A stretch of 64,000 bases of DNA. It comes from Tetrahymena thermophila SB210 (Eukaryota; Ciliophora; Oligohymenophorea; Hymenostomatida; Tetrahymenidae). Position numbers and translations under genes: made by a program. Every line of letters begins with the position of its first letter. Positions within the stretch are counted from its first letter, which is position 1. Where the stretch lies: the NCBI RefSeq assembly GCF_000189635.1, contig NW_002476178.1, forward strand, positions 124,001 through 188,000, written 5' to 3'. Positions 41,837 to 52,071 of this stretch are shown in pieces. The notes beneath the pieces were generated by a model. That model was given only the letters and a program-made list of their open reading frames with translations, was not told where the DNA came from and ran no database searches.

Positions 41837-44038
41837 TCAATTATAATTAAGAAGCTAAGGACCTTAATAATAACCAGGTGAGTTATCTACTTTAGTTTAA
41901 AATCTTTATCCTAAACCAAATGAGACACCTGGTTTTTGAGTAGGAGACTTATGGAAAATTTGATATCTCGAATCTGGAGTAAATAATTTTTGTTTGGTAA
42001 ATTTACCATTATCAAAATATTTCCCATTAAAGTTAGAAGGAGCATTATAACTGAATGAATCAAACCCATCATACTTCTTTTCTGGAAACCTTGGTGCCTA
42101 ACTTATAGAGAAAGAGGGAATACTATGCCTTAAGGATTAAGCACTGTGAACATTTGACATTCCCAAACCAAATACAGAATCTTTATAGAGTTTATTGTAC
42201 TCATAAACATTAATTTTATAGTTTATTTTTGGTAAAGATATTGAGTGAGCAACTTTTATTGCTTGAGGGGGTTTTGGGGGTGAAGGGGAGTGTCTAATTG
42301 CAGGAGTTTTTATTCTAAATATATTGCTATTATCGTCTAATTAAGGTAAAAAGCTTTTGTTTCTTTCATTAGACATCACACTTTACTTCATAAGATCTCT
42401 TCTTTTTTAAAGTATTTCTCTTTTTTTTATTTCCTCCTCTGTTGGTTTAGTCTTCTTTTTAACATCCAATGGATCATTTTTAGAGGAATCTTTACCTTAA
42501 TTTTCTAATCTTTTTATTAAAAAGTAAATAAAAAATGTAAATACATTTTAATAAAGAATAAATAAATTACTTAAATTCAAAGTCTATATACATTTAGCCT
42601 TGTAAGACATTATAATTGTAAAGCTCTATTTTTTAAGACCTGAACTTACCACCTTCTGAAACAGAGGATTCGAGTATTAGATACCCATACCCTATAAAAT
42701 CATCTTCTGATTTAATGTTTTTATCGAGAAGCTTAACTTCAATCTTATTATCGAAAGAACTTTAGTTAAACACAATTAGCTCTTTCCATTCAGGCTTTGA
42801 GGTTGTTTAATCTGTCAATACAGACGATTTTTCTATCTAACTTCCCCAAAGAATCAGAACTTAAGGATCTTAAACTTATAGATTTTTTTCTAAATAAACC
42901 CTAATAGTAGAAACAATAAGTTTTGCTGGTCTAAATATATATGGACTGGCTAATCTTCCTATACTCTAAAAAAATTATAAGCATTTAGCTTTTTAGTGGA
43001 TCTAAATTATAATTTACTGCAAGAGAGTCATCTAAGCTAATGGTAGGAGGAGCCTCAGGTAGTTAATATTCGCTTTAAAAATATAGATTTCCAACTGTTT
43101 ACCCATCTAAAATGAGTGGGATTTTATTAGATGTAGATCCTTAGGGAATTTATTTAAATTTTAAGATAGCAGATCCAATTTTTTCTTCAATTTATTCACC
43201 ATCAACTATTTCTAAAGAGAGTTCTTATTCGGTTTCTATCACTAAATTAAAAGTCTCTGGCCACTTAAGATTCTTTCCAGATGATATAGAAGGATTTGTT
43301 CTCCAAGTTTTTTTTCCCATAGTTATTTTTAAAATTGGGCTCTAATAAATATTTAAAAGACATGAATAAATTATTATTATTATCATCTTTTCATTAATGT
43401 GAATATTATGAAAGTTGGTTTTATTTATTTGAATTATAATTTATTACCAAGTTATTTATATCAGCAAGAGAAGGTGAGTTACCACTCTCAAATTCCAAAT
43501 TTGCTTTTATTTTTGTGATTAAAATTTTATGCACATTAAATTGCTTTTTTTTCTTATTAGTGTTTAACCACGACTGAGCAGGTCCAGCTTCTTAGATAAA
43601 CTCAATATTTAGTAATATTTCACCAATTATAGCTCCTTCGCTCATCAATTCTACTGGATGATCAACTACACTTTTCTTTTTAATAAATGAATTGATTCCT
43701 ACTTCTTGCATACCTATCAAATCATCTTTGCTTCCCGTATCGCTTTTCAATACGTAAATACCAAGTCTATATTCATCTTTTTTTTTAAAAACAAAAGTTT
43801 CATTCCATGTAGGGTTTAAGCCTCCCCCTTCATATACTTTTGTATTTTAGACTTATTCTCCAAAAACTATTTAAGCAAACGGTTACTATTGTTAAGTTTA
43901 AAATATTTTAAAGCTCAAATATAATTATTGGATATTATTCTTAAAGAAAATTATATGACTTACTATTTTGTTAGCTTCTTCTTTGAGTTTTGTAAGATTC
44001 GCAGTTTTAACAGTTATTTTAAACGTACCTTTACTCAT
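41837..44038 (-). CDS. Triple C2-domain protein
   Basis: Five exons: 43964-44038, 43448-43885, 43018-43341, 42571-42965 and 41837-42503; 632 residues. The first C2 domain (about 1-130) shows the N-terminal strand KITVKTANL, the TWNETFVF strand and DDLIGMQEV. A second, degenerate C2 lies at about 170-270 (LKWPETFNLVIE, QELSLEIVDG, LYFQSEY). A third lies at about 285-405 (KLIVSTIRVYLEKN, PEWKELIVFN, SEDDFIGYGYLIL). C2 domains bind membranes or proteins, often with Ca2+. Several Asp positions of the Ca2+ loops are missing in domain 2, so it may be Ca2+-independent. The last 220 residues are polar, with Pro-rich pieces and a C-terminus (GVSFGLGQRF, SPGYYQGP) that resembles the Pro-Gly-Pro/Tyr repeats of tubulin-associated SHIPPO proteins. 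Exact partner unknown. Confidence 0.8.
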
Positions 44039-44507
44039 ATAAATGTTAGACTACTTTTAGAATAATAATTTTGATGGATAAATATTATATAAATTTTTTT
44101 TTGCGTTTTAATAAAGAATTAATTAATTAATAATAATAAATATTGATTATCAAAAAGTATAACCAACTAAATAGAAATCTGCTAGCTGTTATTTATTTAT
44201 TTATAATGGTATCAGCAATTTATATTTAAAAATTAGTATTTTTATAATATATTAAACATTTTTATTAAGCATTTAATACATTAAATATAGAACAAAAAAA
44301 TAACATTGTGAATATGCTTAATTGTATAAGTTTAAAAAGTAAAAAGGATTTAATAGTCAAAATACAAATTAAACAAGCAAACATTTTAAATAAAAATATT
44401 AATTTTAATTTTTAATGAAATTTTATAAAACTTTCTACTTTTTTACCAAATTTTTTAATTTTTGATAAAATCTTTTAATAACTTTATATGATAATTTTCT
44501 ATATTTT
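44039..44507. other. Spacer, 0.47 kb
   Basis: AT-rich; nothing seen. Confidence 0.5.
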
Positions 44508-47293
44508 TCACTAAAATTAGTGATTTATTAAAATTTTTGCTTTTTTGATAGGTTTTTTTATTTTAAATTTAATCAATTTTATTTAGCTTGGCTGCAACTC
44601 TACTTTAAATGATGTTTTGTTTATTATTTAAATTTCTGGATTAGAAATCATTAAATTAGATTTTAACAATATGTTACTCAAGTAAGTTATTGATTACTTC
44701 CCTTTATTTTATATTTTTAATAAATATCTATAATATTTATCCCATCCTTCTTAAATAACACCATAGCTGCTAACTTAAATAGGTTTTATATTATTGAAAA
44801 AATCTTTCAGGAAATTATTATTGATTTCTTTACCTTGAATTCTATTTAGTAACTCTTTAAAAAAAATAATTAAAATTAAAATAATTTAATATAATAATTA
44901 CCAAGCTTTAAGTTTACTGAAGAATAGCTTGACAGTACTACTTCTTCAAGCCCATCTTTAATTTTTTCGTCTTTATATATTTTTACTTTAATTACATACC
45001 TTGAAAAATTATTTAATTATTTTAAATAGAAATTTTGTAAAAAGCTTACTCTCCTTTATCTAAATCAACAAAAGAAGATTTAGATTGAACGTAAGTAACC
45101 CTATTAGATTCCCAACAGTCTTAACCATTATAAAATACTTAGGATACTTCATTATTAGATATTTTAAATAGTCTAAATTCAATTTTTTAACAAGATAAAT
45201 CTTTTTTAGTAGTTTGTATCAATCTTAAACATAATTTCGTTTTAAAATTCAATTTAAATTTATAATATTTTGCTTTTCTATTCATTAGCTATATTTTTAT
45301 CGAAGAATATTAATAACCAGCCTCAAAATATTGAATACAGACATAAGCAAAATATTATTGAAATTCCTTAAGTGTCATGTTCAATATACCATCTTTCTCA
45401 TCATCAAAATAATTTCCTTTTTATTAACAAAAATAATTAATTTTATTTATTATAATTTATTCTTTACCTAAAGCCTATTTTAATTCTTTTACCTTTTGAG
45501 TATTTGATTTCTATAATTTTCCTTACCACTCATTTTTACCCCAAGGATTCTTTAGTTTTATAATAGTTTGTCCTTCTTTTAAATAAAAATAAAATGAAAA
45601 TATATAAATCCATTCATTACAAATTTAAAAAATTACTATAGATATAAAGAGAGAGAAAAGAATAAGCATGATTTTAAATTAAGCTAATATTTTCATCTTT
45701 CAAATCTACTTTTGTTGTAACTACTATTATATAATTATTCTTTATACTCTTCTGCAAGATATTTAGTAAATCTTATTTTGTAAAGTCTTTTATCCAAAAT
45801 CCTTCCGTTGGATAAGGAAAAATATTTTCCATGGCATCTTCTATGAGAAGCTGCTCAGCATCAAAGTAGCTTCCATTCATTTTTGCCCATGCTTTTTCTA
45901 GTAAAGCAACCCATATAGAGTTTTTATAGAACTTGGAGTAAATTAATTTCTTATTATGATTATGGCAAGGAAGATATTCGTCAATTATAACATTCTCAGC
46001 ATATCCATTAGAATAAAATTTGCAACAATACAATCCGATCTCTGGTTTTGATTACTGCAAGTCGAATATTGACTTAATTAACTGTGGATTCAGACAAAGA
46101 GATTAAAGCACTGCCAAAAAATAACAATTCATAGATTCACCCTGATATTTTTAATAAATCATAAAATATCATTTTTTTATAATAAAATTTTGGTGTATTA
46201 AATTTAATATAACTCTTATAATTATATTAAAAATACTCCATTAAATAAAAACAATGTTTATTTAAAAAAAAACAAAACATACTTATATAATGTTAGATGG
46301 TGATATTTATTCAAAAAGAACAAATTTATTTTTGTCATTAAAAGAACAATAGCTTTCACTTTAGTTATATCTGGAAATATCTTCAGGCTGCAGCCATACA
46401 ACTTATTTTTCTTTATGCTAATTTTAATTAAAATTAGCACCATAAATATTTTATGGGATATGTAAAAAAGTAGGGTCAATAAATTTGTAAGTAATAAATA
46501 AAGAAGTATCTATTTCTTTATATGAAATATTATGGCTTTAGAAGAGAAGGAATTCTTTAAAATAATCTATCGTAAATCTATTAATATATTAGTAATTTAT
46601 TTAGCTAAAATCTAGAATCATCCCATTTCTTGTTTTTTCTAATAAATACTAATGTGAATTTTGAGAGTCATATGACAAAGCTAAGCAAATATATTTTTTA
46701 TATTTATTATCTAGTGAGAATCCTCCTACTTTAAATAGTATCTTTAAGCAATCTATTGAGTTACATTATATACAAATATCTAATACTGTTTATTCATTTT
46801 TATTCTTAGAATGAAAAATAATCTAGCTTAATAAATTATAAGAAACCTCAGATATATAAAATATCAAGTATTTAAGCAGCCTATGCTTGTTATATTTACA
46901 AATCAAATGAATTACACTATTTTAATTGTCATCTAATGAATCATTTAAATCCAGATCTTTATTTTCTAATAAATGAATAAAATACTCTAGCTTACCGCTG
47001 TTCAATATTTAAATTATTTCTTCTATATTTCTCTACTGCTTAAATAAATTAGATTCTCCTTGATCAGCATCGCTTAAAGAATTCTAAGCCTATAAATTGT
47101 TCATAATATTCGAGTTACTATTAATTTAATTTTAAACTCTTAAATTTTTTATTATGTCATTGTAATGCTTTCCTGGATTCACCCCTAAGAAAACATTTTC
47201 AATTGATCCTGATCCATTAGATTTTTAATTATTTTATGATGTTAATGTTTTTTCTTATGATTTATTTTTCAATTTGTTATTTCCAGAACCCAT
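44508..47293 (-). CDS. Calpain-family cysteine protease with N-terminal ankyrin-like region
   Basis: Six exons: 46283-47293, 45637-46141, 45468-45575, 45050-45416, 44902-44999 and 44508-44854; 811 residues. Residues about 98-205 look like ankyrin repeats (SVIHLICKYNKHRLLKYLI, QTVLDICIQCNSIDCLKILF). The calpain protease core then begins. QGESMNCYFLAVLQSL holds the catalytic Cys (about C343) right at the exon 1/2 join; GLYCCKFYSNGYAENVIIDE and LLEKAWAKMNGSY are classic calpain segments. His lies in NHAYSF (about H495) and Asn in LKNPWG (about N515), so the triad is complete. A beta-sandwich-like region follows (DDEKDGILNMTLKEF). There is no penta-EF-hand domain, so it is a non-classical calpain. 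Usual calpain GDCWFL is changed to MNCYFL. Expected role: Ca2+-regulated limited proteolysis in the cytosol. Confidence 0.87.
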
Positions 47294-48458
47294 TTATGAT
47301 AAGAGCTAGAAATTAAAAAATAGATAACGCCAATATAATTTGATCTACTTTTTATGAATTAAGATAACGATTCTACTTTAATTTATTAACAGACTACTAA
47401 AATTTATAAACATGTTTAAAATATATTATCGTTAAAGATGTATTTAAAATTAATTTTATATTTTATAGGTTTTATTTTGTTTTAAAATAATTTTTAACAT
47501 TTTACTTAAAGTCAAAAAAATAAAATAAAATAAATAAAACCTTTTAGATAAAAAAATCTTTTGCGAATCACAAATAAAAACAAAAATTAAATAAATAAAC
47601 AAATTTAAGAGTAAAATATAATTATAATCAGATATAAAAATCATTTTTTACCCATCTCTATCTATTTCTATTGATACATCTTACTCAGCATCTATCTCTA
47701 TTTAAATAATTTTAGTTGTTAAATATTTTGAAGGTTGCTTTTAGTAGTTTTGCAAAACGTTTGATTATATTTTTAGCTATGTTTATTTCCATAATTTTAA
47801 GAAATTCTTTGTCCTTTAGTAGAATTACCTTCTTTATTAGAGACATCGAGAGTAAAAATTCATTTTTAATCTTAATAATAAATAAGTAGTTTTAAAGAAA
47901 TAAATTTCATTTAATAAAGAATAAGAGACATAAAGTATTATCACAAAATTGTTTTAAATTAAAATTATTGCATTTTAACTAAAATAAAACAAACTTTAAT
48001 ATTTTTTATTAGATTGAAATAAAATATTGATTAAAATAAAGAATAATAATATTGAAATTTTTTTTTATATAATTTAAAACAGATTACTATTTGTTGAAGA
48101 GTATTGTGAAAAAATTGAACAATTACACATTTGAAATAGTTTAAAATAAGATTTAATTTCCTGAAATAAGAAGAAAATTTATGGTATTTTTAATTAAGGA
48201 ATTAATTTAATTAATACCAATCTAATATATAATTTATGCTTATCTATATCAGCTAAGAAATAAATAAAGTAAGAGTGAAACAGTAAAAAAAAATAAAATA
48301 GAAAACTGGAGAATTTAATTGATTATTCTATTCGAATTAAGAATTATATATATACTAAAATATATGTACATGGCAATACACTGGGTAAATAAATATTTAA
48401 TATAGAGGAGAAAGTAATTATTTATAATAGTATTATCAAGGAGTTAAATATTGAATTT
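47294..48458. other. Spacer, 1.17 kb
   Basis: AT-rich spacer upstream of the calpain gene and downstream of the Mpv17-family gene. No gene or repeat recognised. Confidence 0.5.
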
Positions 48459-49262
48459 TCATTTAGAAGAAAAAAGATAGTTAACATAATTGTTCCAAGT
48501 TGTTCCAGAAATATTTGCCTTTTATTTATTTAGTTAAAAATTATAAGTTTTTTCGAAAATAAATGAAAGCTCGCAATCGCGAAATGATTTAGGGTTTTAA
48601 ATTAAAGTGTTAAAAAAATTATACGCATATTGCTTTGAGGTAGGCTGGAACGAAAAGATGAATTAGGCAAGAAGCTACTGGCCATGCCTGGTGGTAATTT
48701 TATAAGGAGAAGGTAACTTTTGTTTCGAAAGCATTATATATAGATTCTAAGTTGTTATTGTAAAGTATGTTAAAATTAACATGGTAAATTAATTGCATGA
48801 CTGGGAAACAAATAAAGTAGTCTAATAGCATTTTTGCAAATAGTCTATCATAACTTATCTTTTTAGTCATTTTATCATATATAGGAGTATTTAGTGGTTT
48901 ACCAAGTAAGAACTTCAAAGTCTATGGTTATATTTTATTAAACCACACAAAAAGCCAAGGAGCTGCTATAAATCCAACTGTATAGTTTATCCCAATTCTT
49001 TTGAAATCGTAAGTTTCTCTCTTTTCAAAGAAAGTTTAGTAGGTAAAGTCAGCAGCTGACAAAATTAGTCCTAAAATATTTCAAAAAGATTATTTTATTT
49101 GAAATAAATAAAATTTATCAATTTCATTAGTACAAAAGAAATACTATGTATTAAAAAAATATGAAAATATCAATTTTTTTTATAAAAAATAAAGTTACCT
49201 GAAGTAAACATCCTTGTGAGGTAAGGATACTTATTAAGACAGTTTTTGTATATGTTTATCAT
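48459..49262 (-). CDS. Mpv17/PMP22-family inner organelle membrane protein
   Basis: Three exons: 49199-49262, 48625-49070 and 48459-48518; 189 residues, the normal family length. The whole Mpv17 layout is visible: the start YKNCLNKYPYLTRMFTSG, the D-x-x-x-Q turn (AADFTYQTFFE), the strand DFKRIGINYTVGFIAAPWL, the middle helices with NTPIYDKMTKK, the tryptophan segment YHQAWPVASCLIHLFVP and the C-terminal WNNYVNYL. Exon 3, only 20 codons, restores the conserved WN-x-Y ending. Reading through intron 2 instead gives an unrelated tail, so the intron is real. Members sit in mitochondrial inner or peroxisomal membranes as small channels (Mpv17, PXMP2, Sym1). Which organelle is not clear here. Peroxisome is possible given PEX10, but there is no linkage evidence. 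Confidence 0.88.
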
Positions 49263-50370
49263 TTTTAAAAGGATATTTATTATTGTTCGTGTTTTTTATA
49301 TATTCTGTTTTTTTATCAAAATCAGAGGCTGCTACTTTAAGATCAAGCTGCCTTTCTTTAAAATTCAATATTTTCACTTTTTTTTGTTTTAATAATGTTT
49401 ATCAGGAATAATTGCAATTTCAGATAGAAACTTTAAAAAAGACACATATTATAGATAAATATTGAAGCTCATTACTTTCTGAAAGTAAATTAATATTTAA
49501 TTAATATTGCCTTAGTAGTTCATTTTATGAGAAATTATCTTTTTAATTACTAATCAAACAAACTACCTCTTTTTAATTATTTTGTAATCAGTAATTGTAT
49601 GACTAAATATTTTCAATACGTCATTTTTTTAGTTTTTCGCTTACTCTAATTTTCGCAAGGATAAAATACTTTATATATTCCTTTAATTTCAGCCTTCATT
49701 TAGATGATTTCTTGTATTTTCTACTAAATTTAATTCTCTTTAACCACTTTGGCTAAGTATTGATATAGATATATGCTTAATAGGAGTTTTACTAGAATAT
49801 TCTATTTCAATAGAGATATACTAAGACTTAAATAAATATAGATAAATGTCCTCATTTTTTATTTTTAAAATATTTTCATTTCAAAATTAAAGAAATCTAG
49901 TATAATGTGGTTAATTTATTCAATTTTATTTTTAACATTTTTAATTTCAAACTTTTTAACTTACTGCTATTTCAATATTATTGTATACTTGTATCATAAT
50001 AATCTATTTGTATTTCATTTCATTTATTTTTTATTTAAAACAAAGACTTTTTTAGAAAAATATAAGTAAATCTACAAATATTTCTCAATAAATTTTTATA
50101 TCAAGTAATTTATTCTATTTTATTTTATTTGATTGGTCTACTAATATTTACACTAAAAATTTTGATAAATAGTAAAAATATTTTTAAAGATTTAATTTTG
50201 GTAAAAAATAATTATATCAATATTGAAAGAATAATATTATTGTTTAATATTTATTCATTCCAATCAATTTTTTTGAAAAATAAAAATAATAAATTAATTA
50301 ACTTATTTGTTAATATAATACAAAAAAAATAAGCTTTATAATATAAAAACAGCTTAAAAGTTAGAGTATT
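49263..50370. other. Spacer, 1.1 kb
   Basis: Between the Mpv17 start and the SECIS of the selenoprotein gene. An 88-codon minus-strand frame around 49600-49865 and a shorter one around 49340-49420 look slightly protein-like, but have no homology and no good exon joins. Confidence 0.4.
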
Positions 50371-50450
50371 GCTTATTAAAGTTATTTTATTCATAATATT
50401 AAGCTTCGTTAGAATTTACTCAAATATTAATCATTTATCTTTTAATAAGC
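50371..50450 (-). promoter_or_regulatory. SECIS element of the HMG-SelH selenoprotein mRNA
   Basis: Read on the minus strand, about 70 nt 3' of the stop. Helix I pairs GCTTATTAAAAG with CTTTAATAAGC (11 bp, one bulged A). An internal loop follows. The quartet is ATGA (50434-50431) on the 5' side and TGAA (50393-50390) on the 3' side. Helix II pairs TAATATT(T)GAG with CTTAATATTA (10 bp with one bulge). The apical loop TAAATTCTAACGAAG has AAA on its 5' side. These are the defining parts of a eukaryotic type I SECIS (AUGAN...AA...NGAN). In known biology SBP2 binds the quartet and recruits EFsec with Sec-tRNA. The structure was drawn by hand. Confidence 0.8.
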
Positions 50451-50500
50451 ATTAAATCAAGCTTTTTTAACCATTTTTATTAAAATCAAGAATTATACTG

Positions 50501-50518
50501 AAATCTTTTTTAAGATTT
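50501..50518. repeat. Perfect hairpin directly after the stop codon
   Basis: AAATCTT and AAGATTT (7 bp) with a 4-nt loop, starting 1 nt after the stop of the selenoprotein gene on the minus strand. Possibly structural in the 3' UTR; role unknown. Confidence 0.5.
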
Positions 50519-50519
50519 T

Positions 50520-51236
50520 TCATTCTTTAATTTCATCCAGAACCTTTTCAAATAAATCGATAGTTTTGGTTGTGATCTTTAGTTTCATGTCTTTTTTGTT
50601 ATTCCATATTTCTATTTCTTCTTTTTCTCCTTACTTCTAGTAGACTACTTCTAGCCTACCTTATTTGTCTTTAAGAGGAACTCCTACAACTTAGGCACTT
50701 GGGAATCTATCTGAGATAGCCTTGCTAGCTAAGCTGTAAGATTTTCTGAAACCTCACCCTTAGCAATATCTAACTGTAAAAGTAAGATTGCTACTCTATT
50801 TAGCAGGTTATTTTTTGATAGTCTTTTTAGCAGGCTCCTTTTCATTTTTAGCAGGTTCTTTATCTTGTTTATCAGAAGTAGAATTATCTTCAGATTTGCT
50901 TTTACTTTTACTTTTTTCATTTTTGCTTTCTTTAGCTTTTCTGGTTTTATTTGGTAGCTCTTAAACATCTTCTTTATTTTTCTTTTTATACTCTGCATAA
51001 TCTTTCTTATATTTCTCAAGTTCCTTATCTTCTAGCAACTAATATTTTTACATTTCTTCATCAGTCAGTTTTTCAAACATCTCTTTTGCTTTTTTTGCAA
51101 TAGTACTCTATTTGCTTTTAGGATCTTTTTGCTTAATCTTCACACTTACTTCTTCTAAGAAGTGAAAGAAGGCAGATTTTGGAGCTTAAGGCTTCTAAAT
51201 GTCTGTATCTGTATTCTATTTTACTTTTCTGCTCAT
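50520..51236 (-). CDS. HMG-box / selenoprotein H fusion (selenocysteine at TGA 50754-50756)
   Basis: A single exon; 238 residues including selenocysteine. Residues 14-85 are an HMG box (KPQAPKSAFFHFLEEV, IAKKAKEMFEKLTDEE, YKKDYAEY), a DNA-bending domain. A Lys/Ser/Glu linker with Pro-Ala-Lys repeats, histone H1-like, follows to about 148. Residues 149-238 are an Rdx-fold (thioredoxin-like) domain of selenoprotein H/W type: LTFTVRYC158-Q-G-U161-GFRKSYSLASKAI, then RLEVVYQKQG and EEIEIW. U161 is an in-frame TGA. The reading frame and family match run on for 77 residues beyond it to the real TGA at 50520-50522, and a SECIS-like element follows. SelH in animals is a nuclear, DNA-binding redox protein with CxxU and an AT-hook-like basic region, so the HMG box here may do the same job. 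The domain order is unusual; I know of no described HMG-SelH fusion. Standard callers would stop at residue 160. Confidence 0.85.
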
Positions 51237-52071
51237 AATTTATTTGTATTTATTTATGTATTAATTTTTATTCAAAGATATTTCAAAATTTTTATTTTTT
51301 GAATTAACCAAATTTTAGAGCCAATTTTTATAATCTTTTATAAACTAAATAAATGGTAAAAAATTTCAAATTTCATTTTCAAATTTAAACAATTTTATAA
51401 TAATTATTTTTTATCTCACATTTTACAAAATAATTGAAAAATATGCTAGAATAAATATTTCTTCGTCAATAATCATTTAAAAATTTTAAAAATAATTTAG
51501 AAGTAAGAAGTTTTTTATATAAAAATATAAAATAGAAATTTCTTTATTACTCAGTTTTCAAAAATAGTATATTCTGAAATATCTTGTTTTTAATTATTAT
51601 TCAAAACAACAAGATAATAATAATAATTTGAATTTTTTTTATTTTTCTCCTCACTAATTAATATCAACATTTTTAAAATTTGTTTTTAAAGTTTAATTTT
51701 GATAAATTTATTTTGCCATAAATCACTTTTTTAAATAAAATCAACAGATATTAAATTAAAAAATAATAAGTAAAAATAATAAATAAAAGTCAAATTGGCA
51801 AATAATTTTAAATGAGATATTGCAAAATTAATATCAAACAAGTAAAAATAAAATTTTAATAATTTGAAGAAATGATTCAAATTAAAATTCTCCATAATAA
51901 AAAATGATTAAAATCCTTTAACTATCAAAAATAAATTATTTTCAAAAAATGAATTTTGAATACTTTTTTTTATTTTAACATAGAAATATTTAAAATAATT
52001 AGGAAACAAAAATAATTAGTTAAAAATTAATTCCAATTTAAAATAAATAAATGTTAATAGATGAAATTATG
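51237..52071. other. Spacer, 0.84 kb
   Basis: AT-rich spacer upstream of the selenoprotein gene; nothing recognised. Confidence 0.5.

Noticed and set aside
48586-48598. TTTAGGG as a telomere-like repeat
   Set aside because: A single copy, and ciliate telomeres of this group are GGGGTT repeats.
49600-49865. 88-codon minus-strand frame upstream of the Mpv17 gene
   Set aside because: Slightly protein-like, but it has no known domain, and no splice joins were found to the Mpv17 gene, whose own start fits the family.
50754-50756. TGA in the HMG-SelH gene read as a plain stop or a pseudogene mutation
   Set aside because: It sits exactly at the U of a CxxU motif, family-like sequence continues for 77 residues, and a SECIS-like element follows. 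A random stop would not bring all three.
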